Assembly: GCA_001179505.1 (NCBI GenBank)
Contig: CDMY01000206.1
Location: 62,001 to 126,000 of the forward strand
DNA: 64,000 nt
Source of the DNA: Vitrella brassicaformis
Taxonomy: Eukaryota > Sar > Vitrellaceae
Reading direction: 5' to 3'
Made by a program: the position numbers and the translations under genes. The notes beneath the pieces were generated by a model, which was not told where the DNA came from, ran no database searches, and saw only the letters and a list, made by a program, of their open reading frames with translations. Below, piece after piece: positions 11,643 to 23,568 of this stretch; positions within the stretch are counted from its first letter, which is position 1, and the number at the start of each line of letters is the position of its first letter.

Positions 11643-12785
11643 TCATGCAGACCCTTGCTCCTCGCTGCCCTTGCTCTCTGTGTCTGCCTGTGTCCTGCCT
11701 TCCTCTTCCAAACTACTCGCCAGCTTTGTGAAATAAAACTGCCGATACGGCTCGGGCAGCGCGCGCAACAACGGCATCACCTGACTGTCCACTGTCTTCA
11801 TCGCCTTCACGAACGGCACCAGATCCTTGTTGCCGTATATGTCCTTGCCATCAAACAGCCCAGCCTTGTTCTCGATGAGCAAGGGACTGTGGAAGAACAC
11901 ATTCACCGATATCGACAGATCACCATGGTCCAACGCCCTCATCTCGACCGTGTGCAGCCACAAAGCGGGAATGAACAGCACGTCGCCGGCACTCAGACAC
12001 CCCTCCCATGCGGCATCCAGGGCGGCTCTTGCTCGTGGATACTTGTCGAAATCAACGCCAGCCTCCCCCTCAGCTGACAGCAGCCCAACCACAGGCGAAG
12101 ACGAGTCTTGCGGACGGATGTACAGATTGCCCACCTGAACACACACACAACAGAAACAGTCAACATTGCAGATCATCCCCAGCCTGCTTGTTGGGTTCTG
12201 TGTCACCTGTGTCGGCGGGAAGAGCAGCACGCGCTTGGTGCCTTTCACTTGAGCCAGGAAATTATCAGGAACATCGTAGTGAGCCCACAGACGCACTCCA
12301 GGGGTGGCCAGTCGCAGCACGGTCGAGAACAGGCACGAATCGGGCGGCCGCAGCTCCTCAGGCAGACAGAAGTCCCCTTCAATCGCCTTCCCGAATGCCT
12401 GCAGCGATGCTACATCCTTGTAGGGCCGCTCGCCGAGAGCACGATAGGACAGCCACTGCGCTGAAGCAGCTGTCCCATTGCACCCGTCTTGGCCGTCGCT
12501 TCTCTCCCCACGTGCAGCCATGCAATCAATAGCGTCCGCAAGCTTCATAAGCCGATATTGGAAGTTGCGGTTGACGAAGTTGAGGCTTCTTTCCTCAGCC
12601 ACGTGCACTGACACCTCCTTCTGACCGCACTGCTGCTTCAGGTACTGGGCATCCCATGTGCTTGCGCATGGCCCGATTGGGCACTGAGTGATGATGAGGG
12701 GCTCCTGCAGTCGGTAGATGTCGGTCCAGAGGCCATCTCGCGTCAGAGTCTCGCAAGGCCGCCGAGGAACGGGACGAAAAACCAT
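11643..12785 (-). CDS. TYW5: JmjC-domain tRNA wybutosine hydroxylase (TYW5-like)
   Basis: Two exons (12207-12785, 11643-12134) give 356 aa. The 72-nt intron has no stop and keeps frame, so an automatic caller may retain it. Family signatures in order: GPC.S.W near residue 40, KEVSVHVAEERSLNFV.RNFQYR, YRALGERPYKDVASL, the Fe(II) ligands H169-x-D171 in LWAHYDVPDNFLAQVKG and H254 in DVLFIPALWLHTVE, then VNVFF and DIYGNKD. TYW5 is a 2-oxoglutarate/Fe(II) dioxygenase that hydroxylates wybutosine next to the anticodon of tRNA-Phe. Length and motif order fit TYW5 better than histone-demethylase JmjC proteins; a general cupin/JmjC enzyme (FIH or JMJD5 type) is the alternative. Its stop lies about 50 nt from that of the neighbouring plus-strand gene. 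Confidence 0.88.
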   Translation of the reverse strand: MVFRPVPRRPCETLTRDGLWTDIYRLQEPLIITQCPIGPCASTWDAQYLKQQCGQKEVSVHVAEERSLNFVNRNFQYRLMKLADAIDCMAARGERSDGQDGCNGTAASAQWLSYRALGERPYKDVASLQAFGKAIEGDFCLPEELRPPDSCLFSTVLRLATPGVRLWAHYDVPDNFLAQVKGTKRVLLFPPTQVTQNPTSRLGMICNVDCFCCVCVQVGNLYIRPQDSSSPVVGLLSAEGEAGVDFDKYPRARAALDAAWEGCLSAGDVLFIPALWLHTVEMRALDHGDLSISVNVFFHSPLLIENKAGLFDGKDIYGNKDLVPFVKAMKTVDSQVMPLLRALPEPYRQFYFTKLASSLEEEGRTQADTESKGSEEQGSA

Positions 12786-13344
12786 TCAGATGAGTAGATC
12801 TCGGTATTCTGGCGTCATCTTCCAACGGCACAGCTCACAGCGCCCTGAATGGTGGTCTTGGCTGACCACAGAAACCCAGAACCCAGAACCTGGAACCCTT
12901 CACTTCGACACACTCATTCTGTAGGGGTGCACACAAGAAGGAAGTGGGCTGACTCATCGCAATGACTGCGTAATGCTTAATGGAGCTAGAATGTCCAGGA
13001 TCGATTTGCACAGGTGCCGTTTTGCAAACACGACACACCCACACACCCACACGCCCACACACGTGAACGGACACAGCGACAGGCACGGACACGCACAACC
13101 ATCACCACACATTGGCGGATGAATTACAGACACCATCACATGACATAGCGTGGCGCGGTGCTCACGCACGCGCTCCCATGCTCAAAAGCCAAAAATATAC
13201 TCGATCTATCAGCCAACCACCAAGCCAAAAAGTGCAGTCGATTATTCACCGACAACCAGTGTACTCTCTCATCTCACCATACACTATCCGTGCGATTGGT
13301 GACTCGAAAGCCCAATTCACAATACACACCTATCGGTCGCATCA
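12786..13344. other. intergenic, promoter side of TYW5-like gene
   Basis: Holds the upstream region of the TYW5-like gene and the 3' flank of the GT47 gene. There are CA-rich repeats (cacacccacacacccacacg type) around 13030-13060. No coding exon or RNA gene was recognised. Confidence 0.5.
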
Positions 13345-15816
13345 TCATTCCACAACGTATTCCATTCGTTTCTGCATCTCTGCTGGTGCAGTGGTGGTGT
13401 TGTGGTTGACATCTCTGCTGAGTGGTGCCCTCTTTGGTTTCTTATAGCCGACCCAGCAGGTCATGCACGGCTCTCGCTGCTCCTCGCGCCTCGCTAAGGT
13501 GTCCGGGAAGACGCAGGGAGAGAAGAGCGGATGATCACGATATGTCTCACTCGCACCTGCACCCATCCATCCATCCATCCACCCACCCATCCATTCAATG
13601 ACAAAACGAATGAGATCAGGTGTCTCACCGTGTTCGTATGTCCTCTGCAGCCAATCGGTTTTCATCTCTTCACTGAGGCACTGTCTTGTTATAGCGCGGA
13701 GCGTGCTCCTGGCGGTGGTGCTGTTGGGTGCGTTCCACAGCACCTTCCGGCTGTAGTACTTCATCAAACGCAGCTTCTCGCGAATGGCCTCTGGGTCCAT
13801 ATACAGCTCGTCAAGTACAGGCCTCATCGCTTTCCGAGGATCCTCCTTGAATGCAGAGCCCTCCACCGCATAAGTGAAGTTCCTGAACACGGACACAGAC
13901 ACACATAGACGGACAACATGCCTGCCTCCCTTGTGCTATCTCAGTGTGCATGTATCTGACCTCCATGGAACTTCGCATTGGAAGGAGACCGCATACCTGT
14001 ACATGTCCGCCACCTCAGTGATCAGCACATTCAGTGTATGCCCCCAAAACCCGTCAGTGTTCCGCGAGCTCGTTACATCGGTCCCCCGGAAGCACAGATT
14101 CAGCTTCGAGTTGGCCAGTCGGTGCATGAACGAAGCCTCCGCATACAGTGGATGTCGGTCCTTATGGTCGCCCCCACCGTGGCACCTCTCGAAGTTGCCC
14201 AATTTGACGCCGGTTGAGCCCAGATTCTTGGTTCCGCGAGGGCAATAAGGAAGCTCGCCTTTCCGCCTGGCAGTCGAGACGAAGACGTTCTTGCTCGGCG
14301 TGCAGTTGGTGCATGATTCGGGCGAATAGTGCCAGCCCGCCAGGTGCTTCAATGCCTTCTGTCTGAAGGGCCGGAAGCCATCAATGGCACCTGAATGCAG
14401 ACACCGTATATGGTGCAGTCCGTGCTGTGTGGTGAATGTGTGAGTGCACCTACCCTGGAAGAACATCATGTAATCGCGGGCGAACCAATCGTAACGCGAT
14501 GGCGGGTCGAGTGCCGTGTGAACCAGGTCGTCCTCGAAGACATCTGCGGGATCGATGAGGCCCCGCTGCAACAGACTCTCCTTCTCGAAGGGCTGGTAGG
14601 CAGGCTGCAGCGCTGTCATGGAGGACCTGCAGCCACATGCAGACACAAGCAGACAGACGACAGGCTATACAATACACACGCTCGGGCGGCGGACACACGT
14701 GTGTATGTGGATGTGTGCGCACGTGTGGGGGATGGTGACAGCGCAGCCGAAGAGGCCTTTATCTGAGAGACAGACAGACAGTTCAGGGAATAATCTCGTG
14801 CAGTGCTGGTCTCCCCCTCCTGCTCGCACACGTACGGTTGTCAGTGACGTGCCGTCCCCATGTGATGTTCTTGGCGAAGGTGGCGAAGGTCTTGCCCAGT
14901 GCCCGCTTGATGTCGCCGTTTTTGAACTGCCAGTGAGTTGCCTGACGATAGATAGATTGTTCAGCATATGCAGTCTAGCAACACACACACCAAGCGGCTG
15001 GTTCAGTGCCATGCTCACCACCATCACATGATCGAGGCCACCATTCCTCCGCCAATGGGGCAACTGGGTGACCTGAAGGGACGGGCAGCATCACATGTGC
15101 GAAACCTAGACCGACGTACGACTACGGGAACACTGGCTCTCACCTCCTTGACAGCAATCGTACCCAGCAGGTGGATCGCCTTCTTATCCTTCTCCCCACA
15201 GGTGCGCTGCAGCAACAGAACTGCACACACATATGACAGTGCCACAAAACACACGCCAACATGTGGTGAGCCATCCATGGTGCAGCACGTGACACTCACC
15301 CACCCACCCACCTGGGTACACAGGCAAGACGAAGACGAGCGCCTTGTCGGGGTCACGCGTCCTCCATGGGTCGTTCCACAGCTGGTCCAGCCAGAAAACC
15401 TCATTCATGTTCTTCCGTTCATTTCTGTCCAAGTCCTCGGGCCACTCCCCGTTCAGGATGCTCTGCGCGGCCTCCTGGCACATGTCATGGAGCTCCGTCA
15501 GCGCCGGGGTATCAAGAATGAAGAACGGCACTTCCAGCTGACTCTCGAGTGCCTCCAGATCAGCGAACCGGCCGCCGTATGGATGATATCGATTGTCTTC
15601 TCCAGCTGAAGGCAGACCGCCGCTTGCCGTGCATTGTCCCATGTTGAAGACGGCGTGCAGTGTGGGATGCAGAGGGGTGCCGATGGTGGCGTTGAGCAGC
15701 GCATCCCTGTAGTAGTGGGTGTAGCTGCCTAGTGGTCGGCGCAACAAGTTGAACAGACAGCCGGTGAGGGTAAGGGTCAAGGCTGATGCAGTCAGTGCGG
15801 GGAGGGAGACCCTCAT
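13345..15816 (-). CDS. exostosin-like (GT47) glycosyltransferase, type II membrane protein
   Basis: Eight exons: 15312-15816, 15144-15220, 15019-15072, 14832-14941, 14454-14626, 13961-14390, 13629-13882, 13345-13556; 604 aa, phases agree. The ATG at 15816 gives a hydrophobic N-terminal segment (LPALTASALTLTLTGCLFNLL), as expected for a Golgi type II enzyme; an in-frame ATG at 15891 also exists. Exostosin hallmarks: DTPALTELHDMC, KALVFVLPVY, the GG/GLDHV motif, and the C-terminal nucleotide-sugar region NSKLNLCFRGTD..SSR followed by VPWRNFTY and LRLMKYYSRKVLWN. GT47 enzymes build or modify polysaccharides from UDP-sugars. The donor at 14831 (GTGTGC) and the small exon at 15019-15072 are the least certain joints. 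It begins head to head with the PPR gene. Confidence 0.8.
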
Positions 15817-15898
15817 ACGCACCAACCATGCAGAAACAGGGGAACAGCCTCCACACACGGTAGAAAATCCGTTAACGCCTGTAAAACACACAGCGGCA

Positions 15899-15910
15899 TT
15901 GCGAGCTTAG
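15899..15910. promoter_or_regulatory. TGCGAGCT element between divergent genes
   Basis: TTGCGAGCTTAG in the short gap between the GT47 and PPR start codons, 55-66 nt upstream of the PPR ATG and about 83 nt upstream of the preferred GT47 ATG. It matches the elements at 1397-1408 and 63754-63765 at nearly all positions. Confidence 0.5.
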
Positions 15911-15964
15911 AAAGCTGCGCAGACTCCTCGCAAGGCAGATCACGGCGAGATCTATTCATCAACA

Positions 15965-18900
15965 ATGCTCTCCCACCTCTTTCATCGCTCCAATGCTTCA
16001 CTGCGCCAGCCTCTCTGCCGAACAATCTTATCTGGGGCAACAGAGGGCCACACGGCTGCATCAGGGCGCACCAACCCCTCATCCCGCTTTCTCCCATCCC
16101 CTCAGTCACAGGCGTACTCAAGGAGGCCCCCATCAGCCCCTCTGATCAAGTTCCACGCCGCACTGGACCGGCCCTCACGCATCAGCCGCGTCAGCCATCG
16201 GCAGATCGTGAGGAATGCAATGCGCAAGATTCGCCAATTCGACGCCACCCCGGTGACGGCAGACAAGCTGGCGGTGCGCCCGTCTGACATGAAGGGCCTG
16301 CTGCCGGCTTACTATGGCTCCGATGCTGTCAAGGGCAGGGCGGTGTCGACGCCGCGAGATGAGATGCAGCTGATGGCGATGCGGCGGCGGCAGATGAGAA
16401 GGCTCAAGAAGCGGCCTGCGGCAGCGCTGCCCAGGAAGCACTGGATGTTCGTCAAATCAGGTGGGTGAGTGAGTGGGTGAGTGAGTGGATGAATGGGAGA
16501 CGATGCAAGCGGGCAGACTGAGAGGGATGGATATGTCTTGGTGTGTGCTGGGTATGTATGCAGGGGAGCCGATGAAGTCCGAGGACCTGTCACAGACGGC
16601 TGCGTCGATCTTCAAGGAAGATGACGGTACAAACAGCAAAGCAGGGCAGACACTCTCTCTCTCTCTCTCCCTCTCTCTCTCGCCTCCCCCACATGTGCTG
16701 TCTGCCACCATGTCAGGTGACCTGGAGGCCAAGCTCAAGGAGGTCCGCGACAAACGTCTGGGCATCAAAGCTGACGCCTACGACGACACCGCCCCCTTCT
16801 GGGCTCGCGAAGAGAAACAGCGCAACCCCGACTGGACCATCTCCGACACTCTCCCTTCTCACAGCACCCCTACAATCCCCGCCCCTGCCTCTGATGCCCT
16901 CCCTCCTGGAGACAACCACCACCACCAGCAGCAGCAGGTCGACCCGACGCAGTCGATCGCCGCGACACCGCCAGGCGCGCGACCCACCGCCCCGCCGTTT
17001 GTCGATATCGACGAGAGGGTGAGGGAGGAGGGGGACGGTGGTGCAGGCGAGAAGAGTGAGGGTGGTGGTGTGATGACCAAAATCGGAGGGCGGAGGCTGC
17101 ATCTTGGTCCGGAGAGGTTCGTGAACAGGGTGCTCGACACACAGCCCCAGACGGAGGCCGAGAGGGAGCAGAAGGCGCTGCAGAGGCAAAACAGACCCCA
17201 ACACGAGGAATCCCTGCCGAGTGGGTGCCAATCACGGACACATCCAGCACCCATCCATCCATTCATCCATCCATTCTGTGTGCTTGGTGTGAGTAGATGC
17301 GGGTCAGTCGTTGATTCGTCAGCTGAAGGAGAAAGCAAGGTCATTTGAGCAGTACGGCGTCGACCCCGATATGGTCGACAGCCTCAAGGCCAATCTGCAG
17401 TACTACCCCGGCATCGAGAGGCAGCAACGAAAGGCCGAGGTGGGCCACAAACCTCACACAGACCCCACACAGCACACACTTGATCAGGGGAACGGTGTGG
17501 ACGGCTGTCGTGCGCTGCAGATGATGGAGTTCTCTCGATCCTTTGAGGAGATCCTGGAGGAGGGCCGTGCGTCTGTCGATAACTGCAACGCCATGATCAA
17601 GGCCGCCGCCATGAAGGTGGGTGTATGGGTGTGGGTGTGGCTGTGGCTGGGGTGCCGCGCCTTCACTGCACGTTCGTCGTGTCTTGGTGTGTGCATGTGT
17701 GTGTGTGAGAAGGGTGATGTTGACATGTGTCTGTCGATCCACGACAAGATGAAGCTGCACGGCTTCGATCCCAACGCCGACACATACGTGGGGCTCATAC
17801 AGGCAGCCACAGTCAAGAAGAACGCCGCCATGGCTCGGCTGTTCTACCTCAGGTGGATCACGCAATAGACACAGAGAGAGAGAGGCCGGGGCCTCCATTT
17901 GGTGTCTTGCTGTTTGTCTGTTTGCTGCTGTCGTGGGTATCTTCAGGATGCGCTCTCAGCTAATCACGCCGACAGAGAAGGTGTATGCCGCCCTGATCAA
18001 CGCCCACGTGCAGGAGGGGGACCTGACGTGAGACCAAACAATACGCACGACAACACACACATGTGCCCGCGGGCAACTGTCTGTCTGTCTGTCTATGTCT
18101 CCATCCATCCATCCATCCATCAGTGCTGGGTTCGCGCTGCTGCGTAAGATGGAGGACGAAGGGCTCAAGCCCAACGTCATCGTCTACACCACACTCATCG
18201 ACGGACTGGTGCGTCACCCATCCCCCCACCCACCCCACACACGGACGCACTCGCATGGCTCTTCTATGTGTGCGTGTGGGTGTGTCAGGTTGACCAGAAC
18301 AAGATCGACAAGGCGTGGCGTGTGTTCCACGACATCCGCACTTGGAAGCTCATCGACCCCGATGAGGTCCTCTTCACCGTCATGATCAAGGTGGGTGGGG
18401 TGAGGGGGTCCGTGGGCTGATAGGTGACAAACATACTACAAGACACACCTGTGACGGTGGAGTGAGTAGGCGTGTGCGCGCCGTCGGGAGGCCGAGAAGG
18501 CCATCAACCTGCTCGACGACATGCGGGCCATGGGGCAGTACCCCACTGACGTCACGTATGTGGCTCTGCAGCACACACCAACACACAAAGGGCAGCCTTG
18601 GTCCATGGCATGGATGTGTGTGTGGTGCAGGTACACTGAACTGATCCATGCGTGTTCTCGCCGCGCAGACTTCTTCCAAAAGGCATTTGATTTCTACAAC
18701 CAGGTACATCGCCAATTCATGGCTGCCATCCACCCTGACTCTGACCCGCCCCGTTGTGTGTGTGGACCACCGATTGTCTGTCAGATGCAAGCCGAGGACA
18801 TGCCGGTGGGCGTGCAGGTGTTCGAACACCTCCTCGGCGCATGTGCCTCAAAGGGCGACGTCAAAAAGGCCAAAGAAGTCGTCAAACAAATGGTACCCAC

Positions 18901-20263
18901 CCCCACACACACACCTCCTCTCCATCTGTCTGTCTATGTGTGTGGGCATCAGGGGCGCCGTGAGATCCCGATGACCCAGTGGATGTACCACCAGCTGATC
19001 AGCGTGTTCGCCACGGCCATGCGGCTGCCCAAGGTGTCCGACAACGAGCGCCTCTGCAACCTCCGATACGCATGGAGCGTCGTGCAGGACATGCGCCGCA
19101 AGGAGCTGCCCATCGACACCCACTCGCTCAACGCAGTCATGCAGGTCTACATCAACGGCGGGTTTGCACAGTACGCCATCGACATGCTGCAGCAGTTCGC
19201 ACACTTCAAGGTGGGTGGGTGGGCGGTGGGCGGGTCGCACAGAGACCAGAAAAAGGGCAGGCATTGCATTGGCTATGTGTTGTTGGTCGTTCAGTGTGAG
19301 CCTGATGCGACTACGTATTTTGCGCTGCTGCGCACGCTTGGGAAGGACCTCAAAGACCCCGGGCGGTTCTTCGCTCTCTGGGTGGGTGAGGAGAGAAGGC
19401 ATGGCATGTTCACACCAGTCAGTAAGTCGTGTGTGACATGCATGGCGCGTGTGTGTGCGAATGCATGGTCAGGACTACATGCGTGAGAACAGCAAGGTCG
19501 TGCCGAATCAGGCAATGCTGCACCTGGCGCTCGACACCGCCATGACCTCTCGGTAAACCACACACACGCACACGCACACTGGCAGACTGGCCCCGATCGA
19601 CGACAGACGTCTGTCTTTCCCTTGGTTGTGTGTTTGTTGCCTTCAGGTCGGCCGCCCGCACAGTCAAGGTGCTCCAAGAAATGTATCAACTCAAGGTCGG
19701 TCGGTCGGTCAGACAGACAGACAGACAGACAGACACCCACACAGCCATCCAACCAGCCAACCAAGCGACCGACATACCACTCCTACCTCTGCCTTGCCTC
19801 GGCTGTGCAGGTGTACCCGACTGCGCAGCTGACCGACCGCCTGGCCAAGGTAGGCCGCAAGATCACCGAGATCCACCGCATGGTGGCACTCTTCATCAAA
19901 CTCCAAAAGGAAGACGTGTGGACCAAACGCAAGAACGAGACTGCCGTCATGCTCTCAAAGATCGACGAGCATGAACTGCGCCTCTTCCAGGTCAAAAGCC
20001 CTGCCCCCCAACACACAACACACACAGATGGATGGATGAATGGATGGATGGATGTGCTATAGGAAGGTCAGCACTACTCTCAGCTTGGCCCGAAGCTCTC
20101 ACCCGAGGATGAGGTGCGGAAGAAGTTCTTCAAGTCTCGCGAGCGGCTGTACGGCAAGAGGAAGTGGCTGCCGCTGGGAGAGTACATCCAGGCCAAGCAG
20201 AAGGGCGGCGAGCATTACGCCGAGAGGAAAGACAGGCCAAAACCTGTGCTCGTCACGGGATAG
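15965..20263 (+). CDS. pentatricopeptide-repeat (P-type PPR) protein, organelle RNA-binding
   Basis: Eighteen exons (15965-16460, 16564-16626, 16717-17220, 17297-17439, 17521-17616, 17713-17852, 17947-18027, 18124-18208, 18289-18390, 18470-18555, 18631-18703, 18785-18892, 18953-19210, 19295-19381, 19473-19552, 19647-19695, 19811-19990, 20063-20263) total 2832 nt, 943 aa. The N-terminus (MLSHLFHRSNASLRQPLCR) is basic and non-acidic, like a mitochondrial or plastid presequence. Residues about 403-820 are PPR helices, for example VIVYTTLIDGLVDQNKIDKA and DVTYTELIHACSRRADFFQKA, about ten 35-residue units. The N-terminal 400 residues are low complexity. The C-terminal 125 are basic (KRKWLPLGEYIQAKQKGG). 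PPR proteins bind single-stranded organelle transcripts one base per repeat. No DYW or SMR domain is seen. In the middle, exon ends fall at about one per repeat. Confidence 0.9.
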
Positions 20264-20643
20264 CGTGCATGCATGGTGCCGATCTGACTGGTGGTGGTGT
20301 GAAGATGCGCTGTTTGCAGGTCGGCTCTACACGGCGGTTCAGCCGTTGTGGGGCCCACCCGCAACAGAAGCACTGCACACCACCACCAGCTGGAGAGAAA
20401 GTTAGTGAGGATCTTTCGCTGATGCATGTCGGACGCAGTGACTTATGTGGCTGAGCCACCGTCAGCTCTCAGTTCGTGGTTTCGCGATCCCCACTAAAAC
20501 CGCGAGCTTGAAACTTCATCTCTATTTCCGAGAAGAGGCTCAGCAGACACCCTTTTGTTGTCAGTTTGCCAGATCTTGCAGTTTGCTGACTCACTATTGG
20601 AGATCTGTCGGCTTTTCTTGAGTCCATCCATCCATGCGATTCG
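20264..20643. other. intergenic, PPR 3' flank and upstream region of next gene
   Basis: Contains a small hairpin GTGGCT-G-AGCCAC near 20447-20459 and a weaker promoter-type element CGCGAGCTTG at 20501-20510, about 135 nt before the next start codon. No exon recognised. Confidence 0.45.
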
Positions 20644-23568
20644 ATGGAGCGGCCCGAGAAGAGAGCCCGCATCGAGGACATCAGCACAGCAGCGGCACCG
20701 GCAGCTGCTGCCGCTGCCGCTGCTGGTGTCGCGGAAGAAGAGGTAAGAGAGCACCTGCAGATTGATTGCGCTTTCTGACCGATTATCTGATCTCTCTGGC
20801 TGTCTTGTCTTTGTCTTACAGACTGAGGCGAATGGCATGGATCACGACCTGGTCCGACGTATCAAAGAAGTCCATCGAAGGGTGAGCTCATCACAGGAAT
20901 CCGACGTATCAAAGAAGTCCATCGATGGTTCTGCAGGCTGAGAGTGTGTTTGCCGAGAAGAGGTCGCTCGAAGGCACACTCGGCACCGAAATATGCCCGG
21001 GTGTGACCAGGGTGAGACGCATCTGCAGTTCTTATTGTACCAATCACATTCCATGCGTGTGTGTCTGCCTGTGTCAGGTGTGCACGAGGCTGCTGGCCAA
21101 GATTGGTCGCACTGACAAGACGCCCGGCGAGCAAAACGACCTCATATCGCTGGTGCATCAGCAGCTCGATATCATCACCAAAGCCATCAAACCAGATGGA
21201 CAGGTGACGTCACCTGCCCAGCACGTGACAACACCACACACATGCACCGCACCCAGCCCATTGATGCCGGTCTTTCTGTGTCTGCTCTTGCTGTGCAGTC
21301 CGCTTCATTGTCCTCATCTCCGCTGTGCAACCTCTCAGAAGACGTCCTCTTCACCTACCTGGGCCCCCATCTGGGCACCCAGGCCACCATCGGCACCCTC
21401 GCGCTGACACACCCGGCCCTCCACGCACCCACGACCAGCCCCTCCATGCACAAGACGGTCCATGTCGAGAGCGACAAGCCCATCCCCATGACCGAACGGC
21501 AACTCACCGTGTGGCTTGGCCGTTTTGCCGAGACGAAGCGTGCCGTGCTGCTCTGCCCGATGCGGATGGGTGTGGTGCGTCTGATGGAGGGCCTGTGCAA
21601 GACGCTGGAGCATCTGAGGGTACAGCCGAGAGGATTAGATTTTTGGGAAGCGGAGGGCATCGAGAGGATACCGTACCCGCGAGGTGAGATGTCCTGACAG
21701 ACAGGCAGACAGACGGAAAGACATTGATTGCCGTTGGTTGTCGGTCCTGCGCCGGCATCCATCCATTGTTCATCAGGTCCTGAGTCGCCTCAGGTTGTGT
21801 TCCCACGGTTGGCTGTTGCGGAGGTCGGCAGCCCCTGGACCGGAGCCGCAGGAATGCGGAACTGGAAGCTCACGTAAGAGACACATGCGGCCAGGCAGGC
21901 CAGACACCGCCGTGTTGACGTTTGTTGATCGATCGCCGTGCGATGCCAATCACACAGGGCGCTCCGGGAGATCACCGTTAGCGGAAGAGCTTCGCGTGCA
22001 AGCGAGACAGCTGCCGTGTGGCTCGAGTCATCGCCTCATGTGTGGAGCCTCGAAGTCGGCGACTGGGAGCTGCGTGATGTGGCGGACATGCTGCACCGAT
22101 GCAACACCATCAAGCGCCTCACTGGCGTAAGAAGACAAGCCCAGATGTGTGTGCGCATGTATGTGATGTGATGCCCTCCTTTGCTTGCGTGGGTGGTTTG
22201 CTTTAGGTGCGCATCACTGGTAGACTAAAGCAAAGCTTCCGGGTATCGCTGCCTCCAGTTGGCGAGCCCGATTCTCGGGCCTTTCTCAAGCACACACAGC
22301 TGGAGGAGCTCGAAGCCACCATTGACTATGGCCACAATTCGCCATATGGAGATCGGCCTTCCTTCTGTGGAGAGAAGTCCATCCAGGTAGTTGGGCGAGA
22401 CAGACAGACAGACGAGGTGCTTGTGCACGCGGGTCTCGTCTGTCGGCCCATGTCTGTCTTTGAACCACATCAGGAGCTGGACTATCTGCGCAAGCACAAC
22501 CTGGCTCCCAACGCCGTAGAGCGCTACCACACCCAACGCAACGGCATCAACACCGACACATTCCGCCTCGGCGTCCTGCGGCAGATGCATTCCGAGGAGC
22601 TCGCCGACTGCGCTGGGACATTAAGGATGCTCGCTGCTCTGGCCGCGCACGTCGAGGTGCCCGACGAGTGGGCATGGCCTCAAGCGCTGGTGTCGAGCGG
22701 TGCTTTTTCCACCTTGTCCACCACCCTGGCTGCACTCGACTTCCCTCTCGCTGAGAGAGTGTCCGTAGTGAGGGCGCGTGTCGGCGTCGGGGCCGGGCAG
22801 CAAGGCTCACTGCCTGACGTGTTGTTGTCGTCGATTGGCCGCCTTTTCCCCTCTGTGACGGTAGTGGAGGTGTGTTGGCCTGCTGTGGTGGGTCAGGCAG
22901 TCATGCAGGCAGTCATGGCTCAGCTCAGTGACAGGCTAGAAGTAGTGCGCTTCCGTTGCCCGAACCTCAGCGATGCATTGCCGCCGTATTTTCGCGGTGT
23001 GACCACATCCATCGCCGCGTTTTCCATTGAGGGCGCGCTATCTGGGGAGGGGGTGTATGCGGTCGACCAACAGTGGTCGCTGCGTGTGGAGGAAAGAGGA
23101 CAGGCAGGCAACAGCGAGGCGCCAGTCTTGGATCGCGTCCGACAAATGACCATCAGAGTCGATGTGCCGGACATCGAAGATGACGATCCTGACTGGTGTG
23201 TCTCGAATTTCGGTATTTTTGCGGATGATGAGGGTTGGTTCGATGCGTGTAGGGCAATCTCGCGGCACTGTCTTGCGGCCGTGCATGACATGCCCGCCCT
23301 TGACCACATCATGTACGAGTGCACCAAGGAAGTCGGGCCGGGGAATGATAGCGAGTACGGCAGCCGTGTGCAGATCCTGCACGCAAAGCACGTAGCGGCA
23401 GAGAGAGGCAGGAAGGCCGGCGCTTTTCACGGCCATCTTTCTGTCTGTGGCTTTGAGGCTGTCGAGTTGCCGTCGTCACAGCCAGGGCTCTACTGCCGCA
23501 TTGCGGTTCGCCGCTGTCACGGTGTGCGGCAGAAGAAGATCACTGACTACTTTGGCAGACAAGGATGA
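20644..23568 (+). CDS. orphan F-box-like protein ending in a PIP-box-like motif
   Basis: Nine exons (20644-20742, 20822-20881, 20937-21011, 21078-21203, 21299-21683, 21777-21873, 21958-22126, 22207-22386, 22474-23568) join in frame to 761 aa. The start MERPEKRARIED looks nuclear (basic) and is followed by an Ala run. A weak F-box-like segment lies near residue 135 (NLSEDVLFTYLGPHLGTQAT). It is followed by alternating strand/helix segments with recurring LE.L and V.SLEV.DWEL patterns, reminiscent of irregular leucine-rich repeats. The very end reads QKKITDYFGRQG, which fits the PCNA-binding PIP-box consensus (Q-x-x-I-x-x-Y-F). Similar general build to the genes at 43326, 51719 and 56146. If the F-box reading is right it could be an SCF substrate receptor. 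Family otherwise unknown. Confidence 0.75.
20853..20925 (+). repeat. 26-nt exact repeat spanning exon end and following intron
   Basis: The last 26 coding bases before the AGG codon of exon 2 (20853-20878) recur exactly at 20900-20925 inside the next intron, 47 nt downstream. The second copy lies just before the acceptor of exon 3. Confidence 0.85.

Noticed and set aside
12207-12785. Histone-demethylase reading of the JmjC protein
   Set aside because: Motif order, length and GPC.S.W / YRALGERPYKDV signatures fit TYW5 better than chromatin demethylases.
13562-13594. CCAT/CCAC tandem units resembling a repeat array
   Set aside because: Simple 4-bp microsatellite within an intron. No spacers, so not CRISPR-like; such CATC, GACA and CA repeats occur in most introns here.
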